From positions 1 to 64,000 of the forward strand of contig CAZZNE010000010.1 in NCBI GenBank assembly GCA_964655525.1: a stretch of DNA of 64,000 bases, given 5' to 3'. The translations under genes and the position numbers were made by a program. Shown here in pieces: positions 53,518-61,953 of the stretch. The notes under the pieces are model-generated. The model was not told where the DNA came from. It searched no databases and saw only the letters and a list, made by a program, of their open reading frames with translations. The DNA is from DLAJ01 sp964655525. Lineage in GTDB: Bacteria > Bacillota > Clostridia > Lachnospirales > Lachnospiraceae. Within the stretch, counting starts at the first letter, position 1, and each line of letters begins with the position of its first letter.

Positions 53518-54264
53518 CAGGAATATTCTCTAACTTCATTTAGAAATCATATGGATGCGCTGCACATTACTTTGAGTGAAGAACAATACGGACAATTTAT
53601 TCGTTATTATGAACTGCTTACGGAATGGAACGCGTTTATGAATCTGACTGCGATCACGGATTATGAGGAAGTGGTCTTAAAACATTTTACAGACAGTCTT
53701 TCCTTAGTCAAAGCGTTTCCGGAATATGATTTTTTATCCGGACAGGAGCTTACTGTCATGGATGTCGGAACGGGAGCGGGATTTCCTGCCATTCCATTAA
53801 AAATCGCGTTTCCGAATCTTAAGATTACCATGCTGGACTCGTTAAATAAGCGCGTCAAATTTTTGGATGAGGTGATCGCACAGCTTGGATTAAAAAATAT
53901 AACGGCGCTGCACGGGCGGGCGGAAGATGCCGCAAGAAAAAATGAACTTCGGGAAAGCTTTGATCTCTGTGTATCCCGTGCGGTTGCAAGACTTTCCACG
54001 TTATCGGAATATTGTCTGCCATTCGTAAAAAAGAATGGGTATTTTATTCCGTATAAATCGGAAAAAACAGAAAGCGAGCTTGCCGAAGCGGAGCATGCGT
54101 TTTCTGTTTTAGGTGGTTGTGTTATACGGGAGACAAATTTTTGTCTGCCCGGTACGGAAATGTACCGTAAATTGGTCGTGATCAAAAAACAAGCCGTAAC
54201 ACCGAAGAAATATCCGAGGAAAGCAGGACTTCCGTCGAAAGAACCGTTAAGCCAAAAAATCTAA
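53515..54264 (+). CDS. rsmG: 16S rRNA (guanine527-N7)-methyltransferase
   Basis: The protein has 249 residues from ATG 53515; an in-frame ATG at 53503 is only two bases from AGAAGG and would add MVIF. The SAM-binding motif DVGTGAGFPAIPLKIAFP, the CVSRAVARL block and the KSE...E tail match RsmG/GidB. It methylates G527 of 16S rRNA; loss gives low-level streptomycin resistance. Its last 18 bp overlap the converging alpha/beta hydrolase gene. Confidence 0.95.
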   Translation: MQEYSLTSFRNHMDALHITLSEEQYGQFIRYYELLTEWNAFMNLTAITDYEEVVLKHFTDSLSLVKAFPEYDFLSGQELTVMDVGTGAGFPAIPLKIAFPNLKITMLDSLNKRVKFLDEVIAQLGLKNITALHGRAEDAARKNELRESFDLCVSRAVARLSTLSEYCLPFVKKNGYFIPYKSEKTESELAEAEHAFSVLGGCVIRETNFCLPGTEMYRKLVVIKKQAVTPKKYPRKAGLPSKEPLSQKI

Positions 54265-55194
54265 AATCCGTTCAGCGGTCTCTTTCGGGTTTTCAAATTG
54301 CGGAAGATTTTTGGAATTTGTAATGCGGATTGTTTCAATGGAACGATTAAAATATGTATAGTTTCCTTCGTTCGTATCGGAGAGCGTGGATTTTTCCCCG
54401 GAGATCATCAGGATACTATTATTCATATTTTTTAAAGCGGAAATACAATTACTGTTTCCATATTTTGCAAGATAACTTGAATACGCATATTTTCCTCTGA
54501 AGAAACCAATGTGGGAGGCTTCCAAATATGCGTCGATGATCGTCTCTATATCTGCAGTCGGTCGATAAAAATATTCATAGAGAAACTGCGTTTGGAAAGT
54601 GACTTTGTTTGTATGGAGATAATAAATAAATGTTCCGACGATCGGAGAATCAATAAATAGCTTGAGCAGTTTTAATTGTGTGGACGGAATTTGATTGCCT
54701 TCATATAAATCCTGCGGATGAATGAGAATGAGTTTATCCACAAATTCCGCATCGTTGTGTACAGTCATGATAGCGGATATAGCGCTTAAGCCTGTTGCGA
54801 CAATACTTGTTTTTTTGCCAATCACACTTTTGATAAAGTCAGTGATGAGCTGGACATAAAGATAATTGGTGTAGGTCATGTTTGGTTTAGCCGACCGCCC
54901 ATAGCCTAACAGATCGATCGAATAGACCGTGTTTGTTTTTGCAAGTATGTCTTCGACATGAGAAAATTCGTAAGAGCTTGAGCCGGGCGTCAGATCATGA
55001 ATGAGCAGCAGGGGCGCTCCCGCTCCTATTTTGCGGTATTTAATTGTTCCGAACCGCCATTGAAACTGCTGTATTTGATCCGTCGGTAATATGCTTTTTG
55101 ATAAACAAGCATTGTATTCCATGCAATTCAATCCATGCATGGTTGTAAGAGCCAAACCGGATAATGTTAAGAAGAATTTTTTGTTTTTTTTCAT
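54247..55194 (-). CDS. membrane-anchored alpha/beta hydrolase
   Basis: The 315-residue protein has an N-terminal hydrophobic segment (about 7-20) that anchors or exports it. LLLIHDLTPGSSSYEF is the oxyanion block, IDLLGYGRS follows, and VATGLSAISAI holds the nucleophile Ser137. The elbow is G-L-S-A-I, where the last Gly of GxSxG is replaced by Ile. The last part has ISGEKSTL, the usual acid region, but the expected catalytic His seems to be missing near the end (SKNLPQFENPKETAERIL). It may be a weak enzyme or a binding protein. Confidence 0.8.
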   Translation of the reverse strand: MKKNKKFFLTLSGLALTTMHGLNCMEYNACLSKSILPTDQIQQFQWRFGTIKYRKIGAGAPLLLIHDLTPGSSSYEFSHVEDILAKTNTVYSIDLLGYGRSAKPNMTYTNYLYVQLITDFIKSVIGKKTSIVATGLSAISAIMTVHNDAEFVDKLILIHPQDLYEGNQIPSTQLKLLKLFIDSPIVGTFIYYLHTNKVTFQTQFLYEYFYRPTADIETIIDAYLEASHIGFFRGKYAYSSYLAKYGNSNCISALKNMNNSILMISGEKSTLSDTNEGNYTYFNRSIETIRITNSKNLPQFENPKETAERILDFLA

Positions 55195-55344
55195 AAACCT
55201 TCACGACTCCCGCCTGTAATATGTTCTATATGAATTTTTTGTTAAGATTGATAAAATACTGATATTATTATAATGGATTATATGGTATCATTCAAATACA
55301 TATTTATGTTGTAGATTTTATTTTTAAAATGGTTCCTTTTTCAT

Positions 55345-55350
55345 TATAAT
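55345..55350 (+). promoter_or_regulatory. possible -10 of the kinase-regulator operon
   Basis: TATAAT 70 bp before the kinase start; no good -35 at 17 bp. The rest of the 225-bp divergent spacer shows nothing else. Confidence 0.35.
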
Positions 55351-55419
55351 CGTTGTTCTATGATTATGCTAGATGTATATCGTATCTTTTTTAGAAAGTG
55401 GAAGTGAGATCAAAGCAGC

Positions 55420-56580
55420 ATGGAAAAAGAAATGGCCAATGAAAAACTTTATCAGGTGATCCTTGATTTGGAAACGGAGCTGGCAGAGACGCAAAAGCAG
55501 ATTAGGGAGCATGAGGATCAAATTTTGCAGGCAAAAAGGTATTTGCAATCTCTCTATGAAAAAGAAGATACGGATGTGATGATTTTTTCTCCCCGTAATA
55601 TAGAGAGCCGGTACAAGGATGAAATAGCCAGAAATAAGGAGCAGGTTCGCGCATTTGAAAAAGAAAATCAAGCTTACTATCATAAACAAAATTTGATTAA
55701 AAAACGGATTTCGGTGCTGCGTGAGGCATGGAAGAATTTGGAAGAACAGCCGGAACCTTCTGAAAATGCACAGCCGGATAAAAATGACATAAATGTCAAT
55801 TATAATGAAATTGACAGAGCATATGCGCATTGGGCTATGACGCAGAAGGACAAGGAAGCAGAATCGTCTGCGGATGAGAAAGAAGAAAATAGCAGTCCAT
55901 TTTTGATGGTGGATGATCAGAATAAGAATGAGTTTGAATTTGCGGAAGACAATAAGATTGATATGCTTCACATTGTGCAGGCGTTGGACAATGACAGAAA
56001 GAGAATTGCGAGTGATCTGCATGATACGATCGTGCAGGATCTTGTGCATACGATTCATATGCTGGAGTTGTGCGGCAGATATATGGATCAGGATTTGGTT
56101 CGTGCGAAATTGGAGCTAGCATCTATTGAAAAGTATATGCGGGAAACGATTCAGAAAGCGCGGAATTTTATCAGTGATTTAAGGCCGATGATCTTTGATG
56201 ATTTGGGATTTCGGGAATCACTGCTCAATGCGGTGGAGGATTTACAAAAATATACTTCCATGATGATCATTGCCGATGTTGATGAGCTTTCCGGCGTCAA
56301 TAATGAAAAATGTATTGTTCTTTATAGAGTTGCAATGGAGCTTTTGCGAAATGCGATTTTTCATTCGGGCGGTGATCGGGTAATGTTAACATTAAAAAGA
56401 GATAACGGTATGATTGAGCTAACGGTGGCGGATAATGGCAGCGGTTTCTCTTTGCAAGATGATGAGGATAAGCATTTTGGGCTTGAACTGGTAAAAGAGC
56501 GCACCTATATGATCGGGGGAACCTTTCATATAGACAGTACCGGACAGGGAACCTGCGCCCAGATTGTGTTGAAAGAATAA
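55420..56580 (+). CDS. cytosolic sensor histidine kinase, LiaS/DegS type
   Basis: The 386-residue protein has no membrane helix. A long coiled coil (about 5-110) is followed by an acidic linker (115-180), the HisKA_3 box RKRIASDLHDTIVQDLVH (His201) and an ATPase domain with ELLRNAIFHS and VADNGSGFSL, ending in the G-box FGLELVKERTYMIGG. A cytosolic coiled-coil sensor is the layout of DegS. It forms an operon with the NarL-type regulator 13 bp downstream. Confidence 0.9.
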   Translation: MEKEMANEKLYQVILDLETELAETQKQIREHEDQILQAKRYLQSLYEKEDTDVMIFSPRNIESRYKDEIARNKEQVRAFEKENQAYYHKQNLIKKRISVLREAWKNLEEQPEPSENAQPDKNDINVNYNEIDRAYAHWAMTQKDKEAESSADEKEENSSPFLMVDDQNKNEFEFAEDNKIDMLHIVQALDNDRKRIASDLHDTIVQDLVHTIHMLELCGRYMDQDLVRAKLELASIEKYMRETIQKARNFISDLRPMIFDDLGFRESLLNAVEDLQKYTSMMIIADVDELSGVNNEKCIVLYRVAMELLRNAIFHSGGDRVMLTLKRDNGMIELTVADNGSGFSLQDDEDKHFGLELVKERTYMIGGTFHIDSTGQGTCAQIVLKE

Positions 56581-56593
56581 GAGAGGATTGTAT

Positions 56594-57232
56594 ATGATTA
56601 AAGTCATGTTGGTAGATGATCATGAGATGGTGCGCGAGGGTGTAAAGCAGCTGATTGAATTTGACGGAGATATTCAAGTAACTGCGCAGGCATCGAATGG
56701 AGCAGACTGCTTAAAGCTGCTTGATCAGGAGTTACCGGATATTATATTGCTGGATGTGAATATGATTGGAATGAGTGGGATTGACGTTTTGAAAGAAATC
56801 CGCAAAAACCGGATTCCGGTGAAGGTTGCCATGCTGACATTTCACAATGAGGCAGAGTATTTGGTGAATCTTGTTGATATTGGTGTCGAGGGATATATCT
56901 TGAAGGATTCCAGTTCTGCAGAACTGGTAAGGGCAATCAAAGATATATATCAGGGAGAAACTTATATCCAACCGGATCTGATTCCTGCCCTTAATTCGAG
57001 ACTGATCCATCGAGACGAAGATCGAGAAAAAATTGATGCATTGACAAGGCGTGAATTGGAAGTACTTAAGTTAGTAGCAAAAGGACATTTCAATAAAGAG
57101 ATAGCAATTCAGTTAGACATTAGTGAGAGGACGGTAAAAAATCATATTTCCAGTATTTTCAGAAAGATTGATGTTTCTGATCGCACACAGGCAGCCGTCT
57201 TTGCTATTAAAAATAATCTGATTACTATATAA
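56594..57232 (+). CDS. NarL/LuxR-family response regulator
   Basis: The protein has 212 residues from ATG 56594 (GAGAGGA). Asp9, Asp54 in ILLDVN and Lys in YILKDSSSAEL form the receiver. The C-terminal LuxR helix-turn-helix is LTRRELEVLKLVAKGHFNKEIA with SERTVKNHISSIFRK. It is the partner of the kinase just upstream. A bidirectional terminator follows. Confidence 0.93.
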   Translation: MIKVMLVDDHEMVREGVKQLIEFDGDIQVTAQASNGADCLKLLDQELPDIILLDVNMIGMSGIDVLKEIRKNRIPVKVAMLTFHNEAEYLVNLVDIGVEGYILKDSSSAELVRAIKDIYQGETYIQPDLIPALNSRLIHRDEDREKIDALTRRELEVLKLVAKGHFNKEIAIQLDISERTVKNHISSIFRKIDVSDRTQAAVFAIKNNLITI

Positions 57233-57248
57233 GGACGCAAAGGAAAGC

Positions 57249-57291
57249 AAAAGACCACGAAGCTTTTTATAAAATGCTTCGCGGTCTTTTT
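57249..57291. terminator. bidirectional terminator
   Basis: AAAAGACC-A-CGAAGC pairs with GCTTCG-C-GGTCTTTT (one A-C mismatch), with A and T runs on either side, between converging genes. Confidence 0.85.
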
Positions 57292-57321
57292 ACTGAGCAA
57301 ATGCATGATATTGTTTTCTTT

Positions 57322-58224
57322 TTAATGATTAAACATTTCTTTCATTGCTTCATATGCAATGATTTTTCCTAACATCTCATATCCCATTGTGTTAAGATGG
57401 CAATGGTCAGAATAATAAGCTTCTCTTGTTGCCGGGTCAAGTCCTGAGAGAATATTTTTTGCAGGGAGATCAATCACATGAAAACCATAGCTAGCAGCAA
57501 TATTTCTCTCTACGTTTCTAATAACATCGAAATCATCATATGGTTCAATCCCCACATGTTCGGCAGGATCCATTGGAATGATAAAAAAGATTTCTGCATT
57601 GGAATAACAATCTACTAAATTTTCACAGAGCCAGTTGAAATCATAGATAAAGGTGATGGGTGTATCCAAATCACCAAGCTTACATTGATTGCCAAAAAAC
57701 CAGTCGTTGGTTCCTCCTAAAATAAATACAGCATCTGCGGGATCATAATTGACAATTCGTTTACACATTGCATATGGGCCGCTTCCCCAAATCGTAGAAG
57801 CGCCGATTCCTTCATTATCGACATCAGTATGAAATAAGGTTCCGACAATTTCAGGATAATTGTTGGGATAGGGTTCTTCTATTCCGGTTTGTACACCAAG
57901 CGTAATGCTGTCACCTACGCATAAAATATTATTCCAGTCTAAGTCAATTTTGGTAGTATAGAAGAAATTGACGGCTTCCCGATAAAGATAATCTGTATAT
58001 TCTTTTGGCGTCATGCTGTTGATGGCAGCTTGTTCTGTTTCTTCATCCGGAAAAACAACATTCTCTAAAGAAGAGGTATATTGGAAAATTCCCTTTTTAA
58101 ATCCTTTCATTTCAGGTAGGGAGCCTTTGCTTGCTAATACGGTGAAGTTGTAATTGCAGATCATACAAATGCATAATAAAATAGAGCATAAAGTTTTATT
58201 TATTTTTTTTCTATTCAGATTCAA
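57322..58224 (-). CDS. secreted SGNH/GDSL hydrolase
   Basis: The 300-residue protein starts with TTG at 58224 (AAAGGG eight bases upstream). A hydrophobic segment (about 10-31) is a signal peptide or anchor. SGNH blocks are CVGDSITLG (Ser106), EGIGAS, LGGTNDW and DHCHLN (Asp and His near the C-terminus). It probably removes acyl groups from cell-wall polymers or exopolysaccharide outside the cell. It has a family resemblance to the fragment at 1-104. Confidence 0.88.
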   Translation of the reverse strand: MNLNRKKINKTLCSILLCICMICNYNFTVLASKGSLPEMKGFKKGIFQYTSSLENVVFPDEETEQAAINSMTPKEYTDYLYREAVNFFYTTKIDLDWNNILCVGDSITLGVQTGIEEPYPNNYPEIVGTLFHTDVDNEGIGASTIWGSGPYAMCKRIVNYDPADAVFILGGTNDWFFGNQCKLGDLDTPITFIYDFNWLCENLVDCYSNAEIFFIIPMDPAEHVGIEPYDDFDVIRNVERNIAASYGFHVIDLPAKNILSGLDPATREAYYSDHCHLNTMGYEMLGKIIAYEAMKEMFNH

Positions 58225-58380
58225 TTTGTGTGCCCTTTCTTTATTAATAAACTGATATTGTCACTATTAGGTATTTTACTACTTTTTCATTTGGTTGGTA
58301 AAGTATAATCTAATAAAATTTATTTGACTATCATGTAACACAATCTTTTTACCATAATTAGAAAATCTTGATGTAAAAAA

Positions 58381-58396
58381 TGTTTCACATGAAACA
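58381..58396. other. parS-like site with one mismatch
   Basis: TGTTTCACATGAAACA, which differs from the consensus (TGTTTCACGTGAAACA) in one base. It is flanked by A- and T-runs (AAAAAA and TTTTTTT), so it could also be a terminator. The 242-bp spacer 58225-58466 holds nothing else. Confidence 0.65.
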
Positions 58397-58466
58397 TTTT
58401 TTTATAAAATAATTTTTAAATGGATCATGCATTTAATTTTATTTATAGCTTAATTGTTTTACTTTA

Positions 58467-59000
58467 CTAAGATTGCGCAGCAATCATGGTATAATCCCAA
58501 AGCAAAATATCCGGATCATCATCTACGCCGTGCGTGTAAAAGTCGCTTGAATATTCTGCAAATCTTTCATATATCTGAATAGAATAATAACCTAACTTCG
58601 ACTCATCTTCATCTGATTTCGTATAATAAATAATGCGCATGCGGTATGCTGTTCCATCTACCTCAAAATCAAAGGACGGAGTCAACATTAGTGTGATCTT
58701 ACCATGATTCGACCAACGTTGAAATGTATCAGATAATTCATAATCATCATTCCATCCCGGAAATTCTTCAATCAAACGATCTATTTTTTCATCCAGATTG
58801 TCGATATTGTTTTGTGCATAGGAAGAAAACTGATCTTTAATCGTCTGTGCATCTTTTCTTTCTATTGCATCAACCAGAAAAGCAACTGTATTTTGTGCAT
58901 CTTCATAAATCGGGTTTACTGTTCTTTTTTTTGGAACGTCACATCCTGTTATTCCGAAAACTATGATACCACACATTAAAATAGCTAATATCTTCTTCAT
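58467..59000 (-). CDS. lipoprotein, DUF5104-like
   Basis: The 177-residue protein has a signal peptide with lipobox FGITGC (Cys20), so it is a lipoprotein. The rest (VAFLVDAIERKDAQTIKDQF, DNLDEKIDRLIEEFPG) resembles DUF5104, a cystatin/NTF2-like family of Clostridia whose role is unknown. The ribosome binding site is GGAGAAA. Confidence 0.75.
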   Translation of the reverse strand: MKKILAILMCGIIVFGITGCDVPKKRTVNPIYEDAQNTVAFLVDAIERKDAQTIKDQFSSYAQNNIDNLDEKIDRLIEEFPGWNDDYELSDTFQRWSNHGKITLMLTPSFDFEVDGTAYRMRIIYYTKSDEDESKLGYYSIQIYERFAEYSSDFYTHGVDDDPDILLWDYTMIAAQS

Positions 59001-59329
59001 AATCGTTTCTCCATATCAATAAATTAGAATATGCCGCTCTGATTATATCATCTAAATATAAAATCTCGCAAACCCGCGCTTACGTGCTTGATGTCTGGCT
59101 TCGCCAGACGTTTGCTCGTTAATGCCGCAGGAAATGTAAATGCCGAGCAGCTTGCTGCTTTTTGCGGTCGCTTGCATTTCTTCTGCGGCTATTATATCAT
59201 AGCAATTTTTTTGAATCAATCTGCAATTCGCAATTAGTGAAGTCGCTAGTTTCAGCGTTAACAACCTGAAAGGCAAGGGAATTTTATATAATAAATAGTC
59301 AAATCAATATCTAGTTAAACTCAGAACAA
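59001..59329. other. structured intergenic region with several hairpins
   Basis: This region has GTCTGGC-TTC-GCCAGAC (59092-59110), AGCAGC-TT-GCTGCT and a long-range pair GCCGCAGGAAATG with CATTTCTTCTGCGGC (about 59123-59186). Read on the minus strand, it ends in AATAGCCGC as family C copy 2 does at 51441. An open frame of 74 codons through it (59052-59276) is rejected. It looks like a composite dispersed repeat. Confidence 0.55.
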
Positions 59330-59345
59330 TGTTTCACGTGAAACA
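59330..59345. other. parS: parS site 1
   Basis: TGTTTCACGTGAAACA is the exact consensus site for ParB binding in Firmicutes. The palindrome extends to 59325-59350 (AACAA at both ends). Confidence 0.93.
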
Positions 59346-59379
59346 TTGTTCCTCTTTCATTTTCTAAATACGATATTTA

Positions 59380-59395
59380 TGTTTCACGTGAAACA
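59380..59395. other. parS: parS site 2
   Basis: A second exact TGTTTCACGTGAAACA. Two half-sites CGTGAAACA follow at 59423-59431 and 59447-59455. Confidence 0.93.
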
Positions 59396-59593
59396 TTTTC
59401 CACAAGATATTGTGAGTATTGCTCGTGAAACATTTTAGTATAAGGGCGTGAAACATGAAAAGTATTTTTGAATGAGAAACAAAAGACCACAAAATATAGA
59501 TTTTAGATAGAATCTACACCGATGATGCTCAGAATTTTAGTCAAATTATTTCAAAATAATCCGCAATCAATGGTAGAATCTCATAGCAAATAG

Positions 59594-59602
59594 TGTTATA
59601 AT
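59594..59602 (+). promoter_or_regulatory. extended -10 promoter of parA-parB
   Basis: TGTTATAAT with TG at 59594-59595, 55 bp before the gene; no -35 is apparent. The region 59396-59657 otherwise holds half parS sites and a small hairpin (TAGATT ... AATCTA). Confidence 0.6.
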
Positions 59603-59657
59603 CGAAAAGTGAATTTGTGAGAGATATTCGAGAGAAATCCTGAAGAAAGGAATAAAA

Positions 59658-60425
59658 ATGGGTAAAATTATAGCAATTGCAAATCAAAAAGGAGGAGTAG
59701 GAAAAACCACAACCTCCATCAATCTGTCCGCAGCTTTAGCATTAAAAGAGAAAAAGGTTCTTGTGATTGATACAGATCCGCAGGGAAATACAACAAGTGG
59801 ATTTGGTATTAACAAAAACGAATTGGAAAACACAATCTATGAATTAATTTTAGGTGACTGTTCTATTCGGGACTGTATCATTAAAAATGCCATTGAGAAT
59901 GTTGATATTATCCCGTCGAATGTTAATCTTGCCGCATCGGAAATTGAATTGATTGGCGTTGATAAAAAAGAATTTATTCTCAAAAACGAAGTGGACTATG
60001 TAAAAGATAAATATGATTATATCATTATTGATTGTCCTCCTTCCCTGAATATGTTGACGATCAATGCTATGACAACATCGGATTCAGTACTTGTTCCGAT
60101 TCAGTGTGAGTATTATGCATTGGAAGGTTTGAGCCAGTTAATTCATACCGTCAATTTGGTAAAAGAGCGTCTGAATCCTGAATTGGATTTAGAAGGTGTT
60201 CTTTTTACCATGTTTGATGCCAGAACAAATCTTTCCATGCAGGTCGTGGAAAATGTAAAAGCAAATCTCAAAGCAAATGTATACGAAACGATGATACCAA
60301 GAAATATCCGTTTAGCGGAGGCACCTAGCTATGGAATGCCAATCAATGTATATGATCCGAAGTCAGCCGGCGCGGAAGCATATATGAGTCTGGCGGATGA
60401 AATTATTGGCGGAAAGGATGAATAG
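59658..60425 (+). CDS. parA: chromosome partitioning ATPase ParA (Soj)
   Basis: The 255-residue protein has the deviant Walker A KGGVGKTT (11-18), the DTDPQGN switch (39-45) and IIDCPPSL Walker B. It forms an ATP-dependent sandwich dimer on DNA, moves the origin through ParB and regulates DnaA in Bacillus. AGAAAGGA precedes the ATG. The parS sites lie within 330 bp upstream. Confidence 0.97.
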   Translation: MGKIIAIANQKGGVGKTTTSINLSAALALKEKKVLVIDTDPQGNTTSGFGINKNELENTIYELILGDCSIRDCIIKNAIENVDIIPSNVNLAASEIELIGVDKKEFILKNEVDYVKDKYDYIIIDCPPSLNMLTINAMTTSDSVLVPIQCEYYALEGLSQLIHTVNLVKERLNPELDLEGVLFTMFDARTNLSMQVVENVKANLKANVYETMIPRNIRLAEAPSYGMPINVYDPKSAGAEAYMSLADEIIGGKDE

Positions 60426-60428
60426 GAG

Positions 60429-61325
60429 ATGGCGACGAAAAGATTGGGAAAAGGGTTAGACGCACTGATTCCAAGTGGATTAGGTGTGGACACAAATCCG
60501 AAAAAAGCGGAAATGAAAAAAGAAGAACAAACGGAATCGTCATCGGAAACGCTAGTAAAGATTACTATGGTGGAGCCGAACAGAGACCAGCCGAGAAAAA
60601 ATTTTGATGAGGATGCATTGCAGGAACTTGCTGATTCAATCAAACAGTTCGGGTTATTGCAACCGATTCTCGTGCAGCAGCGGGACGGTTATTATGAAAT
60701 CGTAGCAGGTGAGCGTCGCTGGCGTGCCGCAAAGCTTGCCGGATTAAAAGAAGTACCTGTGATCATCCGGAATCTGACTGAGCAGGAGATTGTTGAAATC
60801 TCATTGATTGAAAATATTCAACGTGAGAATTTGAATCCCATCGAAGAAGCGCAGGCATATAAAAAATTGCTGACGGAATTTAACTTAAAGCAGGACGAGG
60901 TAGCGGAACGGGTATCAAAAAGCCGTGCCGCGGTAACAAATTCTATGCGTCTTTTAAAGTTGTCCGAGGAAGTACAGCAGATGGTGATCAGCGATATGAT
61001 CTCGACGGGACATGCACGCGCGCTGTTGGCAATTGAGGATGCGGATGAGCAGTATGCACTTGCACAGAGAATCTTTGATGAAAAATTGAGTGTACGTGAT
61101 ATTGAAAAACTCGTCAAGTCTATCGGAAAGCCTGCGAAGGAGAAAAAAGAAAAAGAGAAAAATGAAAGCCTCGAGGCGGTTTATCAGGATATTCAGGAAA
61201 AATTAAAGCAACGTCTCGGTACAAAGGTTGCCGTTAGTGGGAAAGGCGATGGCGCGGGAAAAATTGAGATTGAGTTTTATTCTCACGATGATCTGGAAAG
61301 AATACTGGATGCCCTTAATAAATAA
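60429..61325 (+). CDS. parB: chromosome partitioning protein ParB (Spo0J)
   Basis: The 298-residue protein begins MATKRLGKGLDALIP, with the ParA-interacting N-terminus. GERRWRAAKLAGL is the CTP-binding box, ENIQRENLNPIEEA follows and the helix-turn-helix is VAERVSKSRAAVTNSMRLL. It loads at parS and slides as a CTP clamp. It starts three bases after parA. A Lys/Glu-rich stretch (KPAKEKKEKEKNE) links to the dimerisation domain. Confidence 0.97.
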   Translation: MATKRLGKGLDALIPSGLGVDTNPKKAEMKKEEQTESSSETLVKITMVEPNRDQPRKNFDEDALQELADSIKQFGLLQPILVQQRDGYYEIVAGERRWRAAKLAGLKEVPVIIRNLTEQEIVEISLIENIQRENLNPIEEAQAYKKLLTEFNLKQDEVAERVSKSRAAVTNSMRLLKLSEEVQQMVISDMISTGHARALLAIEDADEQYALAQRIFDEKLSVRDIEKLVKSIGKPAKEKKEKEKNESLEAVYQDIQEKLKQRLGTKVAVSGKGDGAGKIEIEFYSHDDLERILDALNK

Positions 61326-61389
61326 CAGATCAAATAACCTGTAGCAAAATGCGGAGCATCGGACTTGAGTTGAAACGGAGAAAATACGA

Positions 61390-61908
61390 ATGAATAGTAA
61401 GTTGTTGGACAGGATAGGTCTAGGGAATTTAGATATTGCGTATGTGTTGATCGGAATTCTTGCTTTGTGTTTGATTTTGTTTATCATCGTGATCGTTTGT
61501 CTGGTACAGTTGTCAAAAACGAAAAAGAGAATCAATCGTTTTATGAAAGGTGCCAAAGCCGCAACATTGGAGTCAGATATTGTTTCGATCAAAGAAGGGA
61601 ATGAGTATCTAAAGCGCTCCACAGAGCAGAATAGAAAAGATATTCGTAAGATTTATAATAATTTAGAACTGACATTCCAAAAGGTCGGAATTGTAAAATA
61701 TGATGCTTTTAAGGAAATGGGTGGAAAGCTGAGCTTTAGCCTTGCTCTTTTGAATGACAAGGATGACGGGTTTATATTAAATTCCGTTCACAGCAGCGAC
61801 GGCTGCTATTCCTATACGAAAGAAATCACGGCGGGCGCATGTGCGATTGATCTTGGTGAAGAAGAAAAAGAAGCGCTTGAGATTGCGATCAATTCGAAAC
61901 AAAAATAG
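61390..61908 (+). CDS. DUF4446 family membrane protein
   Basis: The 172-residue protein has one membrane helix (about 18-42), a coiled coil (45-95) and the DUF4446 core (VGIVKYDAFKEMGGKLSFSLALLND). In Clostridia this gene typically stands right after parB, as here; the function is unknown. CGGAG precedes the ATG. Confidence 0.88.
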   Translation: MNSKLLDRIGLGNLDIAYVLIGILALCLILFIIVIVCLVQLSKTKKRINRFMKGAKAATLESDIVSIKEGNEYLKRSTEQNRKDIRKIYNNLELTFQKVGIVKYDAFKEMGGKLSFSLALLNDKDDGFILNSVHSSDGCYSYTKEITAGACAIDLGEEEKEALEIAINSKQK

Positions 61909-61953
61909 ATTGACCATAAAAACTATTTGTAGCAGAAAAGGACTTGAGGCCAA

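Noticed and set aside
55369..56058. A 229-codon frame antisense to the DegS-type kinase.
   Set aside because: Runs of Phe, Ile, Arg and His reflect the opposite strand of a coiled-coil gene; no family match.
59052..59276. A 74-codon gene in the spacer before parA.
   Set aside because: It reads through several hairpins and ends of a repeat; no ribosome binding site or family.
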